Shown piece after piece: positions 1-10,476 of a DNA stretch of 64,000 bases; positions within the stretch are counted from its first letter, which is position 1; each line of letters begins with the position of its first letter. The stretch comes from Humulus lupulus (taxonomy: Eukaryota > Streptophyta > Magnoliopsida > Rosales > Cannabaceae). The DNA is taken from assembly GCF_963169125.1 (NCBI RefSeq), contig NC_084793.1, positions 45,255,578 to 45,319,577 on the forward strand, given 5' to 3'. The notes beneath the pieces were generated by a model that did no database searches, was not told the origin of the DNA, and worked only from the letters and a program-made list of their open reading frames with translations. A program made the translations under genes and the position numbers.

Positions 1-1188
1 ACTTGTCTGTAGACTTAGATATGAATCTACTCAGGGCAGCAATTCTTCCTGTTAGGCTTTGCACATCTTTGACTTTGGCTGGTGACTACATCTCCATCAA
101 TGCTCGAATCTTTTTGGGAGTGGCTTCGATTCCTCGCGAGTTTACTATGAATCCCAAAAAATTTCCTGATCCAACTCCAAATGAACACTTTAGAGGATTT
201 AGTTTCATTTGATATTTGTTCAAGATGTTGAAGCATTCCTATAGGTCCTTGATGTGTTAACCGACCCTTTTTTACTTGACCAACATATCGTCGACGTAGA
301 CCTCCATGTTGTTGGCGATCAACTCTTTGAACATGTGGTTGACTAGTCGCTGGTAAGCCGCACCAGCGTTTTTCAAACCGAAGGGCATTTCTTTGTAGTA
401 GTAAAGTCCCATATATGTTCAAAAGCTAGTGTGATCTTCATCAGGTGGATGCATACTAATTTGATTATAACCGGAATACGCGTCCATGAATGATAAAATT
501 TCATGTCTTGATGTTGCATCGACCAGCTGGTCAATTTTTGGATGTGGGAAAAAATCCTTTGGGCAGACTTTATTTAGGTTTGTGAAATCCATGCACGACC
601 TCCACTTACCATTTAGCTTAGGAACTAGTATGGGATTAGAGACCCATGATGGATAAAATATTACCCTGATGAATCCATTTTCCTTCAGATTCTCAACTTT
701 TTCTTTTAGGGCTTTAGATATATCTTTGTCCAGCATCCTTCTTTTTTGTTGTACAGGTGGATGATTTTTGTCTATGTTTAAGACATGGTTGATCACTGAT
801 GGGTCTATCCCAACCATATCTTTATGCGACCAGGCAAAGACCTCCTGGTGCCTCCTTAGAAACTCCACCAGTTTGTTTTTTATAGTTGTCTCTAAGCTTT
901 TACCAACACTTGCACAACCCTGGTCGGATCTTTCTCTTCTACTTGGACCTCCTCAAGGACCTCCACATACCCAATGTTTTCTTCAAAATCCCCAAAGCGA
1001 GGATCCGAATCCTTATCATCACTTTGGGCAATGCCCTATTTGGTGACTTGTTCACCTGATCGGGCTTGTGTCTCATTTACCTCTAGCAACCTTTTATCGG
1101 CTCCGCTTCCCGATCTGCCTCTTCTTGCCTTTGTGATCGAGGAATTGTAGCATTCCCTGGCTTCTCACTGGTTTTCCAACAAGCACCC
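1..1188 (-). pseudogene. Tat-type reverse transcriptase (inverted block of element A)
   Basis: Read on the minus strand from about 890 down, this is the start and core of a Tat reverse transcriptase. Visible are FLRRHQEVFAW, a CMDFTNLNKVCPKD stretch, and motif A as SFMDAYSGYNQ with its catalytic Asp kept. After a frame change near 420 the YVDD box follows, then FLGFIVN and a QSLTGRIAALSRFIS stretch that runs off the window at base 1. There is a TAG stop in the last part, so no intact protein is possible. It belongs with the protease at 3033-3632; the two are separated by a solo LTR. Its strand is opposite to the RNase H and integrase that should follow it. Confidence 0.88.
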
Positions 1189-3027
1189 TGTTGGTAAACT
1201 TATACATAATCTTTATTTATTTTCATGTAGATCTAATATTAAACAAGTTAATATGAGACAACCTAGAACATGTTTCTAAAATTGAATTCAAAGAGAAATA
1301 ATGATAAGAACACTTACATTATGCGCAGTGGAATGATTGAGTCCTTCCTTCAGTTTCTCTAATCCTTGTATCCTTTCTGTCGCAGAGTATTACCAAGGAA
1401 CTAAACAGTTCTTCAATTTTCTTCACAGTCTTCCAAAGTATCTTTAGAATCACCTAGACTAGGGTGGGCAATTCTCAACACATGAGATAGATACAGAGAG
1501 AAGAAGAGAAAAGAACAATGAGGCTTTAAAAATGACTATGTTTATAGAGGTAATCTAAAAACTATCAGAAAACTAGTGATTAAACTTATGTTTTCAACTC
1601 TTTCTTAGCATTCATTTTATAGACTCAATTAGTTCATTTATTTAATTAAAAAATCAATAAAATAATAGCCAATTAACAACCCTAGGTCAAAATTATCATG
1701 TGCTTTAGGCCCATGAAATTTCCCATTTGATTATAAGCCCATTGGACTTAAAATCAAGGCCTGTATTATTTTCTATTGATTTAATTGATTAAATAATTAT
1801 GGAAATCCTTTATCAAATTAATTATTTATAATTTGAACCTTGATTTAAACTTGTTTATTAATTTAGATACCAATTTATCTTAATTAATAAATTTTTCATA
1901 ATTTCTTTTTTCTTCTCTAAATTGTATAACTATCCAAGATTGACCTGGTCAACTTTGATAATTATAATTGATAATTGAATCAATTAATTGAGACTATCTA
2001 GATAATTTTATCCAAGGTACAGCGGGGACCATGGACCTATGAAATCAAGCTCCAATAAGTTATTATAAATCTAACAAATAAATTTACTAACTTATTAGTT
2101 CCTCGTGACTCCACTAAAGACTCAAAATTGCAATCTTGAATTCATAGAACACTCTATAAGCAATATAGATACATTATTAATTATCCATTGTTACAATCAT
2201 ATTTGTCACTCAATCCTCTATAGATGGTCTACAATGAGATGAGACTAAAATATCGTTTTACCCCTCATTGTATTTAATCCTTAAAACACTTAGTTCCTTG
2301 CAAATGATATTCCAGTAAACTAATATTAATTACTGAAATGAGATCTCTATCATTTAGCACCTTGAACCAAACTAAAAGGAAACCATTGTTTCACTTCTTC
2401 ATCAGAAGCTATAGATGTTAATATCTATGATTAACATTCCCACTCAATTATACTATCGAGTTCCCAAGATGTAAGTATGGGCTAGTCCGTAGGGTAAGCT
2501 GGTAACGAACAAGTCAAAGAACTCAAATAATACAATCAGTTAGAATACTAACCACTCAGAATTGAGATTGAACTGACCCATGGTCAACTATATGATATGA
2601 CTAGAATAGATAATAACGGCATGTTTACTTATCCTATCTACTGTCAATATCGATCCAGTCCGATGTAACAAATACATCCGATCTTATCTACTTTGCTAAT
2701 GTTCTGGAAAGAACATAACACTGTAATTTGTAAGTAGATCATATCGTAGATTGGCAAGTCAGTGTAAATCCGGTGCACTAACTAATCATAGGACTAACTT
2801 ATTTTGAACATATAATCATATTTATATTCCACTGTGATTATGTCACTATAAATAAGATTAGCTATATACTCGGGATTTAATAGAAGTTTATATTAAACAA
2901 ATAATCATGAAAATAAAACATGTGAGAAAAGTGATTGACCAAGTCAAAAAATGATTTCTATTCTTTTATTGATAATAAAATGAGATTACAAAGAATTTGG
3001 GTTTAATTATGGCATAAAACCCCAACA
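1189..3027 (-). mobile_element. Copia-type (Angela-like) solo LTR
   Basis: A 1,839-bp insertion begins TGTTGG and ends CCAACA and is flanked by a perfect 5-bp duplication, CACCC (1184-1188 and 3028-3032). It has no coding capacity and no internal second LTR, so it is a solo LTR. Read on the minus strand it starts TGTTGGGGTTTTATGCC; the start of a related LTR lies at 35495 on the plus strand. A shared block around CATGGTCCCCG (near 2028 here, 50488 there) ties it to the insertion at 49494-51387. Length and terminal sequence suit the Angela group of Ty1/copia; that name is inference. It splits the protease of element A from its RT. Confidence 0.88.
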
Positions 3028-3032
3028 CACCC

Positions 3033-3632
3033 AACTCCTGCATCGGTTGGAAACTTCATGGCCAGATGCCAGATCGAAGTTATGGCTCTTAGATCGACGA
3101 GTATGGGCCTTCCGATCACAGCATTGCATGCGGACGGACAATCAACTACTATAATAGTAGCAAGCAATGTCCTATTCGTAGGTGCAGCTCCTGCTATGAC
3201 TGGGAGTCTGATTGGCCCTGTTGGTCCTAGCCCTTCACCAGAAAAACCATAGATGGTTTGGTTGCATGACTCTAAATCTTACACTGGCAATTTCATTCTT
3301 TCCAGTGAAGACTTGTACAAAATGTTGAGCGAGCTCCTTGTATCCACCAACACTCATTTTACCATCATGTTGGCGATTTGAACATCCATGACCAGAGGGT
3401 CTGAGTGAGGAAATCGGACATGCTGTGCGTCTAGCTCGGACAAAGTTAGTAACTCTTCCTCTGTTAGAGCTTTTTTGGGAGTTCGTTCCTCGACGTTTAG
3501 CATTTTGATGTCCTGATTGTGATGTAGGGTTCTGGCATATCTCTCCCTCGCCTTACCACTGTCACCTGATATATGTGGTCCTCCGCAGATGGTCAATAAT
3601 GTTCCAGCGATAGGAGCTGGCTGTAGAGGAGG
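3033..3632 (-). pseudogene. Tat gag C-terminus and aspartic protease (inverted block of element A)
   Basis: From 3632 downward the minus strand encodes the end of Tat gag and the linker: TICGGPHISGDSGKARERYA, then SELDAQHVRFPHSDPL. The protease follows with VLVDTRSSLNILYKSSLERM, in which the usual DTGSS is DTRSS (Gly lost next to the catalytic Asp) after an in-frame TGA. The C-terminal half includes NAVIGRPILVDLRAITSIWH. It ends at the solo LTR. The Gly-to-Arg change and the stop make it inactive. At 3632/3633 homology flips abruptly to plus-strand RNase H. Confidence 0.87.
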
Positions 3633-4713
3633 CAAGCGTTGGCGTAACAGAAAATGCAGTCAGTGCCGTGTTAGTCCGAGAAGAAGACCGTGCTCAAAAA
3701 CCAATATATTATATAAGCAAGAGACTTCTCGGAGCTGAGTCACGATACCCGCGGATAGAGAAGCTGACATTCTATCTGATATTGGCTTCCAAGAAGCTCT
3801 GGCCATATTTTCAGTCCCATTCAATCAACATCATGACCGACCAACCTTTAAGGCAGGTGTTGCAAAAACCTAAAACGTCGGGGTGTCTGTTAAATGGGCT
3901 ATCAAACTAAGCCAGTTTGAGATACTGTGCATGCCACGTACCTCAATCAAAAGTCAGGTCCTTGTTGATTTTGTGGCTGAATGCACCGGATTTCAGGAGG
4001 AGTTCTTGAAGGAACCGATGCAGGAATTATGGAAAATCTTCATGGATGGATCATCGAACAAGAATTGATCAGGAGCATGGATCATCTTAATCTCCCCGGA
4101 AGGGCATCGATTCCATACAACTCTGAGATTCAGATTCAAAGCATCCAACAATGAAGCTGAATATGAGGCTTTACTAGCTGGGTTGAGAGTGGCAAGGGAG
4201 CTCAAGGCAAAATTCGTTCAATGCTATAGTGATTCTCAGCTCGTGATTAATCAGGTGTTGGGAGAATACCAAGCTCAAGGTACCAAGATGGCAGCGTACC
4301 TAGCTAAGATGAAGGGAGAACTATCCGAATTTGAGTATAGTACTGTTGAACAAATACCTCGCAAGCAGACCTCTAATGCTGACGCTTTGGCAAGGCTTAC
4401 CACCACCAAAGAAGTTGAGACATTGAATGTAGTGCTAGAGGAATTCTTGGAAAATCCGAGTGTAACAGAAATGGTAGAAGTCGAAATGATCGACACAAGA
4501 ATAACTTGGATGACTCCCATAATGGAATACCTCACAATAGGAAGGCTATCTGAGGATAGAAAGGATGCAAGAAAAATACTATATCAAGCTCTGAGGTATG
4601 TGATAGTGGATGGGACATTGTACCGACGTGGTCATTCAGTGCCTCTCCTACGATGTCTTCTGCCCAAGGAAGCTAGAACCATTTTGCAAGAAGTGCATGA
4701 AGGCTTTTGTTGA
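3633..4713 (+). pseudogene. Tat RNase H and additional (archaeal-type) RNase H
   Basis: The plus strand opens with the very end of RT and the connected RNase H: VTENAVSAVLVREED, then PIYYISKRLLGAESRYPRIE and MTDQPLRQVLQKPKTSG. A frameshift follows near 3895. The second RNase H starts near 4028 with FMDGSSN (first catalytic Asp), is hit by a stop, and continues with ASNNEAEYEALLAGL (Glu) and CYSDSQLVINQVLGEY (Asp). The tether to integrase runs to 4713. A second RNase H after the first is typical of Tat elements. The catalytic acidic residues are still readable, but the frame is broken at least twice. Confidence 0.88.
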
Positions 4714-5757
4714 GATCATGCTGGGGGGCAAAACCTAGCACTAAAAATATTGAGGCAGGGCTATTTTTGGCCCACTTTAACAAAAGACTCAATCTCGTAT
4801 GCTCAGGAATGTGACAAATGCCAGCGTTTCACCATAGTTGCCCGAGCTGCTCCAGTCGAGCTAACGATGATCTCATCCCCATGGCCATTTGCGGTATGAG
4901 GAATTGACCTAATAGGGTCCCTACATATGGGAAAGGGAGGAGTTTGTTACGCGGTGGTGGCGATCGACTATTTCACGAAGTGGGTAGAAGCCGAACCTTT
5001 GGCAACCATCACTTCAAAGAGAATCCTAGACTTCGTGGTGAGAGTATTATATGTCGATTTGGGCTTCCTAAATTGATCGTCTCAAACAAAGGGACACAAT
5101 TCGACAGTGATCTCTTCACTGACTTTTGTGAAAAATACGACATTATTAAGAGTTTCTCCTTAGTAGCGTATCCACAGGCCAATAGACAAGTCGAGGCTGT
5201 GAACAAAACCCTAAAGGCGAGCCTGAAGAAGAGGTTAGACGAGGCCAAAGGATTATGGCCCGAATAGCTCCCGCAAGTACTTTGGGAATACCTAACTTCT
5301 CACAAAACCTCCACGGGACATACTCCTTTTTCCTTAACTTTTGGAAGCGAGGTTGTCCTTCTAATCAAAGCCAAGGTAGCCACTCACAGGCAAAGGACAT
5401 TCAACGAATAGTAGAATGAGGGACTACTTAACGCATCCCTCAATCTGATTGAAGAAAAACGAGAAGAGTCGCAGTTATAGCTCACCCATTATCAACAAAA
5501 AATCACTCACTATTTTAATTCTAAAGTTAAGACGCGTAGATTTGGATTGGGCGACCTAGTTCTCCGAAGGGTATTTCTACCAAATAAAGATCCCAAGGAT
5601 GGTGATTTAGGCCCGAATCGGGAGGGACCATATCAGGTCGCTGAGGTTTTGCATGAAGGAACTTTCAAGATAGCTCGGCTGAATGGGGAAGTAGTCCCAC
5701 GGACCTAGAACGCCCTACATTTGAAAAAAATATTATCAGTAGCACTACCATCAATGT
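4714..5757 (+). pseudogene. Tat integrase
   Basis: Retroviral-type integrase that would insert the cDNA. The zinc-binding part is visible as HEGFC, a stop, DHAGG, then ECDKCQRF. The core shows GIDLIGS (first Asp) after a Trp-to-stop change, then IVSNKGTQFD, in which the second catalytic Asp is Asn, and QVEAVNKTLK with the Glu. The frame changes near 5030. The C-terminal part, with GLGDLVLRRVFLPNKDPKDG and GPYQVAEVLHEGTFKIARLN, ends near 5757. Several stops plus the lost Asp show it is inactive. Confidence 0.87.
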
Positions 5758-6741
5758 AAGGCTTATTTATAAAAACCATTTTATTAAATAATAGGAGGAT
5801 TATTAAATAATCTTTAAGATAGTATGAGTTCGTGTTCTAGTTTTGTAAAAGCAACCAAGAAAGTTTCTACATTCTGGTTACTTGGGGGGCATATAACCCG
5901 AGATTGGAAAAATTAAGCTTGCTTGGTAAGTTTAAATCACTAAAATCCCTAGATACAACCAGGTCCAAAACTTAGAGGCTTGGAAATATTTATTATTCGA
6001 CAACTTTTTAAGAGCTTGAGTTTTCAATGAACCTAGCACGAACTAAGTTGAAATTATTTAAAATCCTAGACGTAACCAGGTCCGAAATTTAGAAGCATTG
6101 AAATATTGATTATTCAATGGCTTTTTAAAGTTTGAATTTACAATAAACCTAGCGCAAACTAAATTTTAAATTATTTAAAATCCTGGACGCAATCAGGTCC
6201 GAAACTTGGAAAGTTGGGAAAATTGTTTAATATCAAGGGCTTGTTAAAGCTCGAGTTATCGATAAAGCTAACACAAACTAAGTTTAAATCATTTAAAACC
6301 CTGGACACAACCAAGTCCGAAACATGGAAAGTTGGGAAAATTGTTTAATATCAAGGGTTTTTTAAAGCTTGTGTTATCAATAAACCTAGCACGAACTAAT
6401 TTTAAATAAATTAAAACCCCCGGAGATAACCGGGTTCAAGGCCTAACTTTTAACAGGTATTATACAAATCAACACACAAAACTTGGATATAACCAAGCTC
6501 GATAAATTCTATCCCAATCTAAAAATCAATTCCTAAAATCTCAAATGTACAAGTTTAAAGATTCATAAACATGAGAGATAGTAAATGAGAGATAAATGGA
6601 TCAAAAAGTTAGATATATATATATATATATTGAAATAAAGCAGGAAAATTATCTCGAGGAGAAAAACCTCGAACTGAGCTCGAAGGCAATTGTTTAATTA
6701 AAAAAAATTGTTAAACGATTACAGACAAATAAAAAAAGCTA
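5758..6741 (+). repeat. Element A spacer: purine tract and five ~118-bp tandem repeats
   Basis: Noncoding spacer between integrase and the end of the antisense gene. At 5876-5895 stands GGTTACTTGGGGGGCATATA, whose core matches the LTR-adjacent polypurine tract of the same element. From about 5943 to 6470 five degenerate units start with AAATCC or AAACCC at 5943, 6061, 6178, 6296 and 6414 (period 117-118 bp). Each carries a CCAGGTCCGAAAC-like word. A short TA run lies near 6616-6630. No ORF of interest is seen. Confidence 0.8.
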
Positions 6742-9462
6742 TCATTGATCTCCACCAATTTGCCCAGCCGAGGTGACCTCCTCGCCATCTCCCTCAGCTG
6801 CCTCAGAAGCCTCACCAATCTCTGATAGTTCTTACAAGAGCTGAGCCTTGAATATTGCAAGGTACAGATCCCACAGCTCGACCCCTATGAAAGAGAAGTT
6901 CCCACCCGGGTTGAAGGCCCAGCACTGGTATACCATCTCTTCCATAGAAGACAATGAGGCCGCCTTTTATTCTTTGACAGTGGCCTCGACCTCGGCCTCA
7001 AGTAGTTTTACTTTGGCTTCATCAGCCTCGGCCTGAAGTTGCACAGTTTGAGCCTAGAGGGTAGACAATGCAGTCTTTGCAGCCTGCTCGCTTTCTTGGG
7101 ATGAGGTGAGAGTGGCCTTGGCATCATGCTCACTCTTTTGAGCAGCCGCCAAGGCAGATTTGGTGGCCTCCTCGCCTTCTTGAGCAACTGTCAGGGAAGT
7201 GCTGGCAGTGTTTAGTTCGGCCCGCAGCTCATCATTTCTAGCCCTAGCCCGGGCTATGCTGCGATACTGTGCTAGGACAGACTGCAAAATAACAAAACAA
7301 GTCAGAGATATACCCTTGATCATAATAAGAAGGAATTTTTCACCAAGGGAAGACAACTTACAGTGAGGTTCATCCCCATAGCTGACTCCATGACATTCTC
7401 CGGGCAGCGCTCCTCGATGTTCCTCAGATCTCTCGAGCTGGCCTTATAAGCGTGCCCCACCATATGGCTCACCGTTTCATAAATGATGGCCCGAAAAGCT
7501 TCAGGGATCTTTTCCAGATCCTGGGGATCTATTGGTATTTGAACGGTGGGGGCTGGAGGCTCGACGTGTATTACTTAGGCCTGAGGAGGCGCAAATCGAG
7601 GTGGAGGAGGAGGAGGAGGAACCCTAGCGGTAACAAAACTCACCGAAACTGATTCTTGAGTTGAGCTCGCGTCTTTCCCCTTAGCAGGGGATCCTGAGGT
7701 GTTGCCCGTTGTAGGGGTTTTTCTTCGAGATCCTGAGCCTCTTTGCAGCGGGGGCTCAAGCCAGTCTTCCTCGCTTGGAAAGCAGTTCGTAGGTCAGGAG
7801 CTCTGGGTTGTTCCATCTCTTCACCTGAAAAGAAAAAAAAATGAGTTAGTTCACAAATAAGGTTGTCAGAAATATACATAAAAGAAAATATACAAAGATC
7901 CTTCCCTCTGGGCTGGGGTAGGAGTCTATTATCATGACCTCCGACCTTGGAACTAATGGAGGAGAGAGAGAGTCTACGGTTAGTATTTCTGGAATCCTTA
8001 GGGGTTCAGGCTCAGGTCCTTCCTCAAGGTTGGATTCATCTACATATTGTCTATATCTAGGGGCAAATGCACCCTGGAATAGAGATGACCAGGTCCTATG
8101 GTTGGTTCCATACTCCTAAAAAATGGCAGATCTAAAGTTTAAAGTGTTGTCAACAACAACTGTGCCCTTAGGGTAACTACTGTCATGGCGTACCACTAGG
8201 TGGTCTACGCGTTGGAGCAGGGTTATATTACGATCTGGGTTATGAGGATGACGGTGGACGAGCTGATTTGGGTTAAATCGAACTAACCTAAAATCAGCAA
8301 CAACCTTATCCAATTCCCTATAGGGGTATGGGTTACCTTAGCCAGAGGGGCTGGCTACTGCCTCTGATGCAACTTGTTCTAAATTAGGTTCCCGGGCAGC
8401 CTCGGGAGCTCGCCTTTTCCTCACAAAAGGCACCTCGTCCTCTTCTTCCTCCTCGCCCTCAGTGGCTGGCAAGGCCTCCTCTTGAGAGGAGGGAAGCTCG
8501 CGGATCACCGGAAGGGTAGCCCGGGACCTCAAGGCCCATGTTTGACCTTCACTGATCAACTTGCACGCCAACATTGTGACATCATTCATGACTTGGCAGT
8601 AGTCCTTCTCACTGGGTGGAATCTCAGAAAACTTCTCATATTGACCCCCGAGGGTCACAGATTTTCCCATCCTCGCAAATATGGCTGCACGAGAAACAAA
8701 TTCAATTAAGACATGTACAAAAGAAACATCTTGAAAGGAATAAAATTGTCAGGAGCTGAAGTCACAAAAGTAAGGAACTTACAAGGTCAGTTAAAGTATC
8801 GATGTTCACAATTTTGGAATCCATTCGACATAAAGAACAAGTCTTTATAGTTGTTGGGATGGCTGGGAAGCTCGATGACGGGGGCAGAGTTGGGAAACCT
8901 TGTGAGATAATAGATCCGTCACCTTGCCCTTTCTGCTCCGGGCTAGCTTTGAGGCGGAGAAAGTAGAGTATTTCTGCCGGGGTGGGGACCTCCCACTCAT
9001 GCTTCAAAAATAAATATTTCAGCCCCGCCAAAAGTCTATAAGAATTTGGGGGGAGCTGAAATGGAGCCAACTTCACGTAATTTAAAAAGTCCGCGAAGTA
9101 TTGGTCCAGGGGAAGAAAGGCCCCAACCTTCAGATGCTCATCAATTGAAGCTGCGAAGTCGTCTTGGAGAGGGGAGCAACTCCATTCCCCTTCAAATGCT
9201 GGGTGGCAAGGAGAGTTCTGGTCTCGACCTCTATGTTGTGGCTCAGCATGATTTTACTCACCCTCCTCTGGGTTGTGATCTTTGATACGATGTGTTCACC
9301 CTCGAAGTAGGCGTTGGGTTATACCACCAGCTCCTTCTCCACCACCGGACCGAAGTGCAGGATGAGAGACTCTGGGGCGATCTGCTTCCCCTTGTTCTTT
9401 TGTTGAGCGGAGGAGCTTGATGCATTCTTCTTCTTTGGGGCGGTTTTCTTTTAGGGAGCCAT
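6742..9462 (-). pseudogene. Antisense gene of element A (Transposase_28-like, coiled coil)
   Basis: Runs opposite to the element, from an ATG at 9462 to a TGA at 6742. The N-terminus is basic (KKTAPKKKNASSSSAQQKNK) and interrupted by two stops. Near 9120-8890 comes VGAFLPLDQYFADFLNYVKL, then APFQLPPNSYRLLAGLKYLF and PTPAEILYFLRLKASP. This is the signature of the plant family annotated as putative gypsy-type transposase (Pfam Transposase_28), whose activity is unproven. The middle (8670-8340) is acidic, with a KRRAPEAARE stretch. The C-terminal part (about 7356-7050) is Ala/Glu/Ser-rich coiled coil with repeated AAQKSE/SSQESE heptads. Exons are probably separated by introns, and frame breaks make this copy doubtful. 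The same architecture recurs in elements B and C. Confidence 0.75.
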
Positions 9463-10476
9463 CAGAACGCCTAACGAGCAGAACGACCTAGTTAGTTGGC
9501 AACCTAAGAGGATTTAAGGCCTTTGACGCGAGGATACGAAGGGGAGAATTGTTTAATTTTGTTATACGAGCTGAGGTTATCCTCAGCCCCATCACGTGAT
9601 GCCACGCGATACCCTAAGTTACGCGCCTTGGTTTCCTAACAGACCCCTGATATTTAGGGATCCGTGTGTTAGACTGCCAGACCACTACTTACCTTGGGAG
9701 GCAGTTTAGTAAAAAACCACCCAAGAAATGTAACCTCTGAGCTATCTGGTTTGAAACCTAAAAACCCTTCGTCTCCTTTATCCCGAATGGGTATTCTCTA
9801 AATTAATTCACCATTAAAATTACCCAGATTTACCTAGAAATTTCCTAGTTTTATAAATGTCTTATTTCTAGAGCTAGTTTTAAGAATGTCTTATTTCTAG
9901 ACTATTTCTAAAAGCATTTAGAAATAGTCTAACAGTGACTACAGTGAATATTGCGGATGAACATGGTGAAGAATAGAAGTCCATTTTTTTTAAAAAAGAA
10001 AAGAAGATTCTTAAAACCAAAGAATGAGATACTTACAGTGTGTTCTTCGACGGTGATATGTAGACTTAGCGAAGGGAGGTTCCTGGAAAAATTATGAGCG
10101 ACTAGGTGCAGCAAACAATTTTTGGGGATTTCTGGAAAAGAAGAGGGGTTCAGAAGTGCAGAAGAGGAAATTTTTTAAATGAAAGGTGGTGAAGTCTAAA
10201 ACTTGGCCATCCCTTTTATACTTAAATTGTGTAGACTGATATGGGCCATCCAATTGGGTTAGTTCAAGATCCAAGGGCCAAGGTTAAATAGACAAAACAG
10301 CGACAAGACAATTATTCCAGTCCTTGAAACCCGAACAAACGCCAATTGCAGTACACCATGTGTCTAGTACTCGAGTAGTGGGTGGGCATGGTATTATGCA
10401 ACTGAAGTTTAAAAGTCCCTACTGTGTAGGTCAGAAAGTAATGACATGAAACACGAGCAGGGACTTGGGGGGCAAA
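9463..10476 (+). promoter_or_regulatory. Element A region upstream of antisense gene, with hairpin and polypurine tract
   Basis: About 1 kb without a supported gene; for the antisense gene this is the upstream, promoter side. It holds a perfect inverted repeat with 14-bp arms and a 4-bp loop (9899-9912 and 9917-9930; arm AGACTATTTCTAAA). Just before it, the word AATGTCTTATTTCTAG occurs twice. The polypurine tract GGGACTTGGGGGGCAAA ends at 10476, directly next to the LTR, and would prime plus-strand DNA synthesis of element A. Confidence 0.65.

Noticed and set aside
1189..3027. Non-autonomous element with its own short LTRs (TRIM/LARD)
   Set aside because: No direct terminal repeats longer than the end palindromes were seen; the start matches LTR starts elsewhere, so solo LTR is simpler.
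6616..6630. TA dinucleotide run as functional site
   Set aside because: Too short and too common in AT-rich spacers.
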